A stretch of 64,000 nt of DNA, taken from assembly GCF_018224955.1 (NCBI RefSeq), contig NZ_JAGTUU010000002.1, forward strand, positions 1 through 64,000. Reading direction: 5' to 3'. Source of the stretch: Thetidibacter halocola. Its GTDB lineage: Bacteria; Pseudomonadota; Alphaproteobacteria; Rhodobacterales; Rhodobacteraceae. The translations under genes and the position numbers were made by a program. The notes beneath the pieces are model-generated. The model had not been told where the DNA came from. It saw only the letters and a program-made list of their open reading frames with translations, and searched no databases. This document shows, one piece after another, positions 54,766-62,893 of this stretch; within the stretch, counting starts at the first letter, position 1, and each line of letters opens with the position of its first letter.

Positions 54766-57692
54766 AGCGTGTCGGCGGGAACCGGGCTGTCGGGCTGGGC
54801 CGCGAACAGCACTTCCTCCACGGCGCGCAGCACCACCGTGCCTTGCGATCCGACGGCCCGCAGCAGCGCTCCGTCACGCTCGAATGCATAGTCGCCACGC
54901 GAGCCCGGCAGAACCGCGCGATCCGACCCCGGCCCGCCATGCAGCCGGTCGTTGCCGCCACCCGACACCAGAACGTCATCGCCAAGCCCGCCGATCAGGA
55001 CATCCGCCCAGTCGGTCCCCTGTAGAGGCTGCCCCCCGCCGATGCGGACGAGCCCCTGGGCAAAGGCCCCGGCGTCGCGCAGTTCCCAGTCGTTGGGGCC
55101 CGTCGCGTTGAACGCCGCCAGTATGTCCCAGCGCGGATTCTCGTCCGCCAGGTGCCGTTTCGCGCCCCAGCTGCCCCAGCGCGTCGCGGGCGCCACGTCG
55201 ACGAAAGCGGTGAACAGCGTGCCGCCAGCCTGCGCCCAGCCGCCCAGCAGGATTTCATACAGCCGGGCCATCTCGGGCGTATAGCTGAAGGCCGCAAGGA
55301 AATCGGTCAGGCGCTCGTCCTGGTTCCGCGCACCCGGCGCCACCAGGTGCGTGCCACCCTCGTACATGATCAGCCGCAGTCCCGCGCGCCGGGCGACGCC
55401 CGCGTGATAGGGAAAGACCTCTGACACCAGCCGGTTCAGGCTGCCCTCTTCCAGCGCCTGCGCCATCGGCGCGATGGCCGCGTCGAACCGGTTGGCGCGG
55501 ACGTATTCGCGCAGCGCGACGCGGCGCAGGCCCGTTGCCTGCCCTGCCGCCTCTGCCACCGCCTCGGACGCGGCCAGCCAGGCATCGACCTGCGCGGCGG
55601 CCTCGTCTCCGCCCATCTCGTAGCCGAAATAGCCGGTTACGGCATAGGCGTCGAAACTGTCCTGCGGCGGGCGGCCGAGTTGCAGGAAGGCCAGCGGTGC
55701 CAGCAGGATCGACTCTTCCAGCCCCGGCCAGCCGGTCTGGGTCGCCACGACGCGCAGCAGCCGATCATCCGCCTCGGGGCCATAGACCTCGGTCCAGGTA
55801 TCCATGACCTGTGCCGCGCGCAGGCCATAGAATTGCGCCCAGCCAGTGTCCGACTCGCCCCATCGCGCCTCGGCCTGCGCGGCGGCCCATTCGGCCTGCG
55901 GAAAGATCCGGTTCCATACCTCGTTGGAATATTCCACATGCGCCTTCAGCCGGGGGTTCAGCCCTGCCTTCACCGTCTCGGCGAAGCGGCGGACATAGTC
56001 GTCATCCGCCATGTGCGGCAGGGTGAACCACGGATCGGCGCCGACCGTGTTGGCCAGCTCGATCATCACTTCCAGCGGGACGCCCCAGGTCGTCCAGGTC
56101 GCGTCGGTCAGGCGGGGGCGATCCTCCCATGTCTGCACCGGAGAGCCATTGGTCATCATCCAGTCCATGAAGCGCAGCACGCGCATGTCCTGCACCGTCT
56201 CCAGCCAGAGAGGGTTGAACAGCGCCTCGACCTCGTAGAGCGGCAGGTGATCCTCGCGCACGATCCGGATGTTGCGCATCGGGTCGTCGGCCGGAATGGC
56301 CGAGATCGACACGCCCACCAGGCCCGGACCCGGTTCGTAGAAAAAGGTGGCGCGGCCCGGTTCATACCGCACCCGCTTGGCGCGGCCGGTCAGCGTGAAC
56401 TCGGCCTGCCCGTCGTAAAGCATGACATAGTCGCCGCGCAGATAGGCGGCGTCCTCGGGCATGTCGGTCAGCAGGACGGATTCGAGGCGCTCGACGCCTT
56501 CGGGGATCGACACGGGCCAGCCATTTTCGTCGAGGTTGCCACCGGCGCGCAATTCCTCGGACGACACGCCACCCCAGCGGCCGGGCAGGTGCCCGACCCA
56601 ATCGCGCGCGCTCTTCATCAGGTCGATGAAGGGATATTGCGTCGACCAGTCGGCCAGCCCGTTCAGACCCATGCCCAGCGCAGGCGCCCCCTCGGGCCGC
56701 ATGCCGGAGGGCGGCAGCATCACCGGCTGTCGCTCGGGCAGGATCGTGACCGTTTCGGCGGGCGTCTCGGCCTCGGACGTGGCCTGGGTCGTGGCCGCGG
56801 TCTGCCGGGGCATCGCCTGCCAGATGGCCAGCGACAGTGCCCCCCACTGCGACACCACCGAGGGATGCAGCGTGGCGGGCGGGCGCCAGTCGGCGGGAGG
56901 CGGCGCGTCGAACAGGCCGACATAGGTGATCGCTGCCGCGATCAGATACAGCGTTTCTGTCCCGTGCGGCGCGTCGTCGGTGAACAGCGCCTGCGCGGGC
57001 ACATTGGCCAGCAGGCCGCCCTCCTGCATCAGCACCGCCATGACCTGCGCCACCGGGATCAGCCGCACCCCCAGGCCCGGCCTTTCGACGACAAGACGGT
57101 CCAGCAGGTCGCCGTACCAGTCGTGCAGTGCCCCGGCGTTCACCGCGTGATACCGTGCGAACTCTTCCTCTGTCGGGGGGAACTGGCGCACGATCCCGTC
57201 CATCGCCGACCAGCCCTCATACAGCACGATCTCGGAACCCGGGCTTTGCGCCTGCACCCAGTCGGTCAGCCGCAACAGCGCGCCCAGCGGGCTTTCCCCC
57301 GTCGGGTTGTCGCCGTCATAAGGCCGGTCGGCGGGCTGATACTGGATGAAGTTTTCGGTCGCGATCAGGACCGTGTCGAACCCGGCTTCGCCAAAGCGGC
57401 CGCGATCCGGCGACCAGACGCCCGGCACGCCGGGAAAGGACCAGTTCGCGCGCGGCGGCAGCCCGTCGGCAAAGCCGCGCGGAAACCCCCATTGCCCGTC
57501 CAGGGCAAAGTCGCGACCTTCGGCCCGTGCCATCTGGTGCAGCCAATGTGGCACGTTGGTGTGGTCGGCCTGCTCGTCGAGATGGTTCAGCAACGAGTTG
57601 CCGAAGACGTAAAGTTTCAGCGAGTCGCGTTCGGCAAGCGCAGCACAGGGCAGCGCCAGCATGGCGAGAATGCAAAGAAGCCTGCGGATCAT
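54762..57692 (-). CDS. Large exported protein with SGNH-like and glycosidase-like parts and a short RTX tail
   Basis: A 976-residue protein with a signal peptide (cleaved near ALPCAALA). Residues 25-280 begin LKLYVFGNSLLNHL, similar to an SGNH/GDSL-like opening. A middle region (about 300-880) contains HVEYSNEVWNRIFP, with a glutamate in a setting like glycoside-hydrolase clan A, plus many aromatic residues. Residues 899-925 carry two or three glycine- and aspartate-rich calcium-binding repeats (GGLGDDVL, GGGNDRLHGGPGSD). It may trim or bind the polysaccharide. I do not know a characterised homologue. The signal peptide and the RTX tail could imply an unusual route to the surface. Confidence 0.75.
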   Translation of the reverse strand: MIRRLLCILAMLALPCAALAERDSLKLYVFGNSLLNHLDEQADHTNVPHWLHQMARAEGRDFALDGQWGFPRGFADGLPPRANWSFPGVPGVWSPDRGRFGEAGFDTVLIATENFIQYQPADRPYDGDNPTGESPLGALLRLTDWVQAQSPGSEIVLYEGWSAMDGIVRQFPPTEEEFARYHAVNAGALHDWYGDLLDRLVVERPGLGVRLIPVAQVMAVLMQEGGLLANVPAQALFTDDAPHGTETLYLIAAAITYVGLFDAPPPADWRPPATLHPSVVSQWGALSLAIWQAMPRQTAATTQATSEAETPAETVTILPERQPVMLPPSGMRPEGAPALGMGLNGLADWSTQYPFIDLMKSARDWVGHLPGRWGGVSSEELRAGGNLDENGWPVSIPEGVERLESVLLTDMPEDAAYLRGDYVMLYDGQAEFTLTGRAKRVRYEPGRATFFYEPGPGLVGVSISAIPADDPMRNIRIVREDHLPLYEVEALFNPLWLETVQDMRVLRFMDWMMTNGSPVQTWEDRPRLTDATWTTWGVPLEVMIELANTVGADPWFTLPHMADDDYVRRFAETVKAGLNPRLKAHVEYSNEVWNRIFPQAEWAAAQAEARWGESDTGWAQFYGLRAAQVMDTWTEVYGPEADDRLLRVVATQTGWPGLEESILLAPLAFLQLGRPPQDSFDAYAVTGYFGYEMGGDEAAAQVDAWLAASEAVAEAAGQATGLRRVALREYVRANRFDAAIAPMAQALEEGSLNRLVSEVFPYHAGVARRAGLRLIMYEGGTHLVAPGARNQDERLTDFLAAFSYTPEMARLYEILLGGWAQAGGTLFTAFVDVAPATRWGSWGAKRHLADENPRWDILAAFNATGPNDWELRDAGAFAQGLVRIGGGQPLQGTDWADVLIGGLGDDVLVSGGGNDRLHGGPGSDRAVLPGSRGDYAFERDGALLRAVGSQGTVVLRAVEEVLFAAQPDSPVPADTL

Positions 57693-57810
57693 CGGTCTGC
57701 CCGTCGTTTTCCACGACTATGCTACAGCCGGCACGCCGAGCAAAGCGAAAGCGGGCGGATCGGTGAATTCCCGCCTTTTCATTTGTTCATCCGCGCGTAT
57801 AGTGCGCGAC

Positions 57811-57897
57811 ATGACCATGATTGCCCATATCCCCGCTGTGCCGCGCGTTCACGCGCCGCTTGCGCTTGGGCTGCGTCTTCTCCTAATCCGCCTCTGA
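57811..57897 (+). CDS. leuL: leuA leader peptide (attenuator)
   Basis: A 28-codon open frame ending just before a strong hairpin and 82 bases before leuA. Seven of its last twelve codons encode leucine (LALGLRLLLIRL), the pattern of a ribosome-mediated attenuator. A -10-like TATAGT lies at 57798-57803, right before the ATG, so the transcript would be nearly leaderless. ATG 57817 is an alternative start. Leucine starvation would stall ribosomes on the leucine codons and change the fold of the downstream RNA. Confidence 0.75.
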   Translation: MTMIAHIPAVPRVHAPLALGLRLLLIRL

Positions 57898-57928
57898 GCG
57901 CGGCCGTCACGGCGCGACCGCTCAGAGG
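57891..57928 (+). promoter_or_regulatory. Attenuator hairpin upstream of leuA
   Basis: CCTCTGAGCG (57891-57900) pairs perfectly with CGCTCAGAGG (57919-57928). The loop contains a smaller stem, GCCG-TCA-CGGC. The 5' arm includes the stop codon of the leader peptide, so a ribosome finishing the peptide would mask it. There is no long T-run, so it may act on termination factor or on translation. Confidence 0.65.
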
Positions 57929-57979
57929 AGGCTTGTTGCGCGCCGATACCGGACCCAAGAGAAGACAGAGAGAATTCCA

Positions 57980-59560
57980 ATGACCGACCAGAAGACACCC
58001 GCGACCGAGGGCAAGGACCGCGTCCTCATTTTCGACACCACGCTTCGCGATGGCGAACAGTCGCCCGGCGCGACCATGACCCATGCCGAAAAGCTGGAAA
58101 TCGCCGAGCTGCTCGACGACATGGGCGTCGACATCATCGAGGCGGGCTTTCCCATCGCCTCCGAGGGCGATTTCCGCGCCGTGTCCGAGATCGCCAAGCG
58201 GTCGAAGAACGCGGTGATCTGCGGCCTCGCCCGCGCGCAATTCCCCGACATCGACCGCTGCTGGGAGGCGGTGAGACACGCCGAGCGACCGCGCATCCAC
58301 ACCTTCATCGGCACCTCGCCGCTGCACCGCGCCATTCCGAACCTGACGATGGATCAGATGGCCGAGCGCATCGAGCAGACCGTGACGCATGCCCGCAACC
58401 TTTGCGACAACGTGCAATGGTCGCCGATGGACGCAACGCGGACCGAGTGGGATTACCTGTGCCGCGTGGTGGAAATCGCGATCAAGGCGGGCGCCACCAC
58501 GATCAACATCCCCGATACGGTGGGCTACACCGCGCCGGTGGAATCCGCCGACCTGATCCGCCGCCTGATCGAGACGGTGCCGGGCGCCGATGCGGTTATC
58601 TTCGCCACCCATTGCCACAACGACCTGGGCATGGCGACGGCGAACGCGCTGGCTGCTGTCGCGGGTGGCGCGCGGCAGATCGAATGCACGATCAACGGCC
58701 TGGGCGAGCGCGCAGGAAACACCGCGCTGGAAGAGGTCGTGATGGCCCTGCGCGTGCGCGGCGACATCATGCCGTTTTACACCCAGGTCGACACGAAGAA
58801 GATCATGCACATCTCGCGCCGCGTGGCGACCGTGTCGGGCTTTCCGGTGCAGTTCAACAAGGCCATCGTGGGCAAGAACGCCTTTGCGCATGAATCCGGC
58901 ATCCACCAGGACGGCATGCTCAAGAACAAGGAGACGTTCGAGATCATGCGCCCCGAGGACGTCGGCCTCTCGGGAACGTCCCTTCCGCTGGGCAAGCATT
59001 CGGGCCGCGCCGCACTGCGCGCCAAGCTGAAGGATCTCGGCGTCGAGGTGGGCGACAACCAGCTCAAGGACATCTTCGTGCGGTTCAAGGAACTGGCCGA
59101 CCGCAAGAAGGAGGTCTTCGACGACGACATCCTCGCCCTTGTCACGGCCACCGCCGACGGCGAGGACCGGCTGCAACTGGTGAACCTGCGCGTGGTCTGC
59201 GGCACCGGCGGCCCCGCCACGGCCGAGCTGGAGATGGAGATCGACGGCAAGGAGGTCTCGGCCACCTGCCAGGGCGACGGCCCGGTCGACGCGACATTCA
59301 AGGCGGTTCGGATGCTGCATCCAAACAGCGCACGGCTGCAACTCTACCAGGTGCACGCCGTGACCGAGGGAACGGACGCACAGGCCACGGTGAGCGTCCG
59401 GCTGGAAGAGGACGGCATGATCGCCACCGGCCAGTCGGCGGATACAGACACGGTCGTGGCGTCTGCTCGCGCGTATGTGAACGCGCTCAACCGGCTGCTG
59501 ATCCGGCGCGGCAAGACCGGCAAGGATGTCAAGGAAATCAGCTACAAGGACGTTGGCTGA
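57980..59560 (+). CDS. leuA: 2-isopropylmalate synthase
   Basis: A 526-residue enzyme of the DRE-TIM family. The catalytic and metal motifs are FDTTLRDGEQSPGAT near residue 16 and THCHNDLGMA near residue 210. The C-terminal LeuA dimer (leucine-feedback) domain is present (about 390-515). It condenses acetyl-CoA with 2-oxoisovalerate, the committed step of leucine synthesis. Regulation is visible at two levels: the leader peptide with hairpin upstream, and the allosteric domain. The length is normal. Confidence 0.96.
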   Translation: MTDQKTPATEGKDRVLIFDTTLRDGEQSPGATMTHAEKLEIAELLDDMGVDIIEAGFPIASEGDFRAVSEIAKRSKNAVICGLARAQFPDIDRCWEAVRHAERPRIHTFIGTSPLHRAIPNLTMDQMAERIEQTVTHARNLCDNVQWSPMDATRTEWDYLCRVVEIAIKAGATTINIPDTVGYTAPVESADLIRRLIETVPGADAVIFATHCHNDLGMATANALAAVAGGARQIECTINGLGERAGNTALEEVVMALRVRGDIMPFYTQVDTKKIMHISRRVATVSGFPVQFNKAIVGKNAFAHESGIHQDGMLKNKETFEIMRPEDVGLSGTSLPLGKHSGRAALRAKLKDLGVEVGDNQLKDIFVRFKELADRKKEVFDDDILALVTATADGEDRLQLVNLRVVCGTGGPATAELEMEIDGKEVSATCQGDGPVDATFKAVRMLHPNSARLQLYQVHAVTEGTDAQATVSVRLEEDGMIATGQSADTDTVVASARAYVNALNRLLIRRGKTGKDVKEISYKDVG

Positions 59561-59573
59561 GGTCACGGACAGG

Positions 59574-59596
59574 GCGGGGCGCAGACGGCGCCCCGC
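59574..59596 (+). terminator. Hairpin terminator of leuA
   Basis: GCGGGGCGC-AGACG-GCGCCCCGC is a nine-pair stem 14 bases after the leuA stop, followed by TAACCTTTCG, a weak T-rich end. Confidence 0.7.
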
Positions 59597-59674
59597 TAAC
59601 CTTTCGTCAAGAACCTTTACCGTAAATTAACCTCCTTGACGCAGCGTGCCCCCAAATATCGAGGCATGCATGCG

Positions 59675-60187
59675 ATGGCACAACGGACGGAACGGGTTCC
59701 GGCGACAGACACGCTGAATGCCGCGTGTTTCATGTCGGACATGATCACAAGCCTGTCGGGCCGCATCGAAGAGATGGTCGGCCTGGAGGAGTCGTCCTGG
59801 TTCATCGCGCAGGTGGGGCAGGATATCGGGCGCGACATCTCAAGGCGCTACAGGGACGCCGACGGCGCCCTGCCAGACGATCCCGAGGCCATCGGCGCGA
59901 TCCTTTGCGACCTCAAGGCGCGGATTGGCGGGCACTTCTCTGTCGTGTCGGCCGACGCGGATGAAATCCGGCTGGTCGCCTCGCGTTGCCCGTTTGGCGA
60001 AAAGGTGCGCGGCCGGGCATCCCTGTGCATGATGACAACCCATGTCTTTGGCCGAATCGCGGCCGACGCCTGCGGCTATTCCAGCGTCCGCATCGACGAG
60101 GCGATCGCCCTTGGCGACCCAAGGTGCAGCGTCACGGTGGTTCTGCGGCGCACATCCCACGGGGCGGAGCATGAATTCTACCGCTGA
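59675..60187 (+). CDS. Methanogen output domain (metOD1-type) signalling protein
   Basis: A 170-residue protein. The second half has the spaced cysteines and glycines of the metOD1 output domain: ASRCPFGEKVRGRASLCMMTTHVFG, then GDPRCSVTVVLRR. Such domains occur in sensor proteins and are thought to bind a ligand or metal; the function is unknown. The start is uncertain: ATG 59666 is also in frame, but GAGG at 59661 is better spaced for 59675. It overlaps the diguanylate cyclase gene by 17 bases, so the two are likely partners in one signalling module. Confidence 0.7.
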   Translation: MAQRTERVPATDTLNAACFMSDMITSLSGRIEEMVGLEESSWFIAQVGQDIGRDISRRYRDADGALPDDPEAIGAILCDLKARIGGHFSVVSADADEIRLVASRCPFGEKVRGRASLCMMTTHVFGRIAADACGYSSVRIDEAIALGDPRCSVTVVLRRTSHGAEHEFYR

Positions 60188-61115
60188 GATCGCGCTCGCG
60201 GCCATCGAGGCCGCATTCCGCAACTGTCCCCGGGCGACCTACCTGGTCGATCCCGAAGGCCGGCTTCTTTGCGCAAACAAGGCGGCAGGACGGATCGCGC
60301 CAACCGAACGCGGCATGCTCCTGTCCGAAATCGCGGTCATCGAAACAGGCGCAGTGCAGTCGCTTCTTATGACGGCGACGCAATCCAGCGGGCCGGTACC
60401 GATGCGCCTGCGCATCGGGCAGCGGACTCATGCCTTTGTCGCGTGGCGCGTCGATCCCCTGCCCGGCGGTGAGACGGCGCTGGTCATGCTCAAGGCTACG
60501 CCCGCGCAGGAATTCGCCCGGCGGGCCCTGCGCGCGCAAACCGTGACTCACCGGGCCGAGCGCGAACTGAGCCTCGCCGAGGCCGAGCGTGAAAGACTGC
60601 GGGCCGAGGCGCGGCGATTGCGCGTCCTGGCCGATATCGACCGGATGACCGGCCTGCTGAACGCCTCGGCCTTTGCCGACCGCTGCCGGATCATCCTGCG
60701 CGATGGCGGCCGGGGAATCCTCGCCTTTGCCGATCTCGACCGCTTCAAGCCGGTCAATGACCGCTTCGGGCACGAGGCCGGGGATTTCGTCATCGCCACG
60801 ATCGCCCGCCGCCTGAAGCAGGAGGTGCGCCAGCGCGACATGGTCGGCCGACTGGGCGGCGACGAGTTCGGGCTGTGGTTCGACCGGTTTGACGAAGGCA
60901 GGATGCCGGGCCTTGTCGCCCGCCTGACCGAGGAAATCGAGCGGCCGATCCTCTGGCAACCCGACGATGGCGGCGCAGAAATCGCGCTGCGGGTCTCGGC
61001 CTCGATCGGATGGGCCGTCGCGGGGCCCGAAACCACCAGTTACTCCGGCCTGCGCATGGCGGCGGACTCGCATATGTATTCCGTCAAGGGGCAGCGCGGC
61101 GGCCTGCGGGCCTGA
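60171..61115 (+). CDS. PAS-like GGDEF diguanylate cyclase
   Basis: A 314-residue protein. Residues 12-108 form a PAS-like sensor region (TYLVDPEGRLLCANKAA), residues 115-150 a coiled-coil linker, and residues 152-314 a GGDEF domain. The active site is intact (GGDEF, 229-233), and the product-inhibition site RQRD lies five residues upstream (220-223). It should make cyclic di-GMP under feedback control. Cyclic di-GMP often raises exopolysaccharide output, so a link to the large locus upstream is plausible but unproven. It overlaps the metOD1 gene. Confidence 0.92.
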   Translation: MNSTAEIALAAIEAAFRNCPRATYLVDPEGRLLCANKAAGRIAPTERGMLLSEIAVIETGAVQSLLMTATQSSGPVPMRLRIGQRTHAFVAWRVDPLPGGETALVMLKATPAQEFARRALRAQTVTHRAERELSLAEAERERLRAEARRLRVLADIDRMTGLLNASAFADRCRIILRDGGRGILAFADLDRFKPVNDRFGHEAGDFVIATIARRLKQEVRQRDMVGRLGGDEFGLWFDRFDEGRMPGLVARLTEEIERPILWQPDDGGAEIALRVSASIGWAVAGPETTSYSGLRMAADSHMYSVKGQRGGLRA

Positions 61116-61257
61116 GACGCGCCGTTCTTGTTGCCGCCGCGACACGCAAGCGCATGGCTCTGCCGCAATCCGGCAGGGTCCGGGCGCCGGGCGCTGTGCA
61201 ATAGGGTCGGACAAGGCTATCCTGCTGGAAAACAAGGCAGGACAAGGCAGGACAGGC

Positions 61258-62280
61258 ATGGGAACGGGCTATCGCGGCACGTTCGTCATCTCTTGGGCGC
61301 AAACCGAACTCGACGCGCGGCGCAATCCTCCGCGCGCCGCGCTGCGGCCCGGTGCACTGTGGTGCTGGCTGGGCGAGGCGCTGCGCATCGACGGCCCGGC
61401 CTCGATCCTGCCGCTGCTGGCGGAACCGGATGCGGCACGTCTTGGCGCGGCGCGCGCCCTGCGCGGCATCGCCGATGCCATCGGCCATGACGATCCCGAC
61501 CAAGACGCGCCACTGTCCGAAGACCGCTTTCGCGTGACCGACGGGCAACAGGTCTTTTGCCTGACGCTGATCGACACCGGCGCGCGGCCGCTGCTGATGG
61601 TCCAGGGGGCGCTGCCGCCGCGCGACATCCCGCTGTGGGTGGTGGATACGCCGCGCCCGACCCGGGAGCGCCGCGCGGCGGCCCCGCCGCAGGCTGCGAT
61701 GCCCGGCCTGGCACGGGGCACCCGGATCGCCACGCCATCGGGGCCGCGCCCGATCGAGACGCTGGAAGAAGGCGACATGGTCGCCACCCGCGACGCCGGT
61801 CCACAGCCTTTGCAATGGGTGGGCCGCAGCGTTCTGGGCGGGGCGCAGCTTTATGACCGGCCCGGCCTGCGGCCCGTCCGGATCGACACCGGCGCCTTTG
61901 GCATGGATCGCCCAGACCGCCCGCTGCTGGTCGCACCGGGTCAGCGCCTGCTGCTGCGTGGCGCTCATGCCCGCGCGCTGTTCAACTGCGACGAGGTGCT
62001 GGCCACGACCGTCGACCTGCTGGACGGTCGGCGCATCCGGCCGGATCACGGGTTGCGCGCCGTGACCTACTGGCACCTGCTGCTGCCGGATCACGCGGTG
62101 ATCTTTGCCAATGGCGTCCAGACCGAAAGCCTGCACCCCGCACAGGCCGCGCTTGATGACCTTGATGCGGGCGACCGGCTGCGCCTGCGGCTATGCCTCG
62201 ACCCCCGGCACTCGGGCCCTGCGGCGCGGCGCATCCTGACCACGCCGGAAACCGCGATCCTGCTGCACAAGGCGGCCTGA
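61258..62280 (+). CDS. Hint domain-containing protein
   Basis: A 340-residue protein. The Hint (Hedgehog/intein) domain starts near residue 150 at GLARGTRIATPSGPRPIETLEEGDMVATRD and runs to about 300. The N-terminal 140 residues are of no known family. Such single-Hint proteins are numerous in Rhodobacteraceae. Normal self-splicing needs a Cys or Ser at the domain start; here the junction reads MPGLARGT, which has none in that place, so autocatalysis may be lost. The 143-base gap upstream shows a repeated AAGGCAGGAC just before the ATG and a small hairpin at 61162-61178. Confidence 0.8.
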   Translation: MGTGYRGTFVISWAQTELDARRNPPRAALRPGALWCWLGEALRIDGPASILPLLAEPDAARLGAARALRGIADAIGHDDPDQDAPLSEDRFRVTDGQQVFCLTLIDTGARPLLMVQGALPPRDIPLWVVDTPRPTRERRAAAPPQAAMPGLARGTRIATPSGPRPIETLEEGDMVATRDAGPQPLQWVGRSVLGGAQLYDRPGLRPVRIDTGAFGMDRPDRPLLVAPGQRLLLRGAHARALFNCDEVLATTVDLLDGRRIRPDHGLRAVTYWHLLLPDHAVIFANGVQTESLHPAQAALDDLDAGDRLRLRLCLDPRHSGPAARRILTTPETAILLHKAA

Positions 62281-62286
62281 ACGGCG

Positions 62287-62784
62287 CTAGTCGCGTTCCT
62301 CATCCGGCCGCACACCCCAGATCGCCGTTTTGGGCGCCCAGCCGGAATAGCCGCCTGCCGTCAGCTCGCACCAGTCGCGATTGCAGGCGCCCATGCGCGC
62401 CACCACGCCCATCGCCATGCGGGCAACCTCGGGCGCGTTGGCATCCGGCCGCATCCGCAGCGGCAGCAGATCCTGTTCCACCAGAACCGTGCGCACACCC
62501 GACAGCAGCGAGTAGTGGATCCAGCCGCCCGCCCCGTCGCGGTCGCGCACCCGGCGCCAGTGGCCGTATTCGGCGGTGATCTCCAGCGGCATGTCCCGCC
62601 GCGTGTAGATCCAGTCGATCCGGTGCGACAGAGACGGCCCGCGGCGCGCGTTCCCCTCGGCCGCCTTCAGCGACACGAAGCGCGGCAAGGGCAGGTTGGT
62701 CACCGGCCCGCGATCCTGCGCGGCGGCGGCGATACTGGCGAAAAGGGCCAGGCAAAGGCCCAGCATCCATGCCTTGGAAACCAT
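62287..62784 (-). CDS. Exported bacterial SH3-like domain protein
   Basis: A 165-residue protein with a signal peptide (cleaved near ALFASIAAAA) and two SH3-like repeats. The first has GNARRGPSLSHRIDWIYTRRDMPLEI and the repeat-ending HWRRVRDRDGAGGWIHYSLLSG. The second has LPLRMRPDANAPEVARMAMG and WCELTAGGYSGWAPKTAIWG. Such proteins bind peptidoglycan or are associated with it. It converges with the Hint gene and is divergent from the dehydrogenase gene at 62894. Confidence 0.87.
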   Translation of the reverse strand: MVSKAWMLGLCLALFASIAAAAQDRGPVTNLPLPRFVSLKAAEGNARRGPSLSHRIDWIYTRRDMPLEITAEYGHWRRVRDRDGAGGWIHYSLLSGVRTVLVEQDLLPLRMRPDANAPEVARMAMGVVARMGACNRDWCELTAGGYSGWAPKTAIWGVRPDEERD

Positions 62785-62893
62785 GAATTCGTCCTGCTCG
62801 GTTCTTTTGTCCGGCGGGGTTCTTGTGCCTCGCCTGTTCCTGTCGCAGTGTAGCGCCCGACCGGACCGCCAGGGAAGATCGGGGAGCGTGGGA

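Noticed and set aside
54762-57692. RTX toxin
   Set aside because: Only two or three calcium repeats, a Sec signal peptide, and no type I secretion genes adjacent.
57745-57785. Hairpin GCGGG...CCCGC followed by T-rich DNA as a terminator
   Set aside because: It lies between divergent genes where no transcript ends, and the stem is only five pairs with a long loop.
59605-59640. CtrA-type TTAA-N7-TTAA site upstream of the metOD1 gene
   Set aside because: TTAACC is present, but the second half is mismatched (TTAC) and the spacing is six rather than seven.
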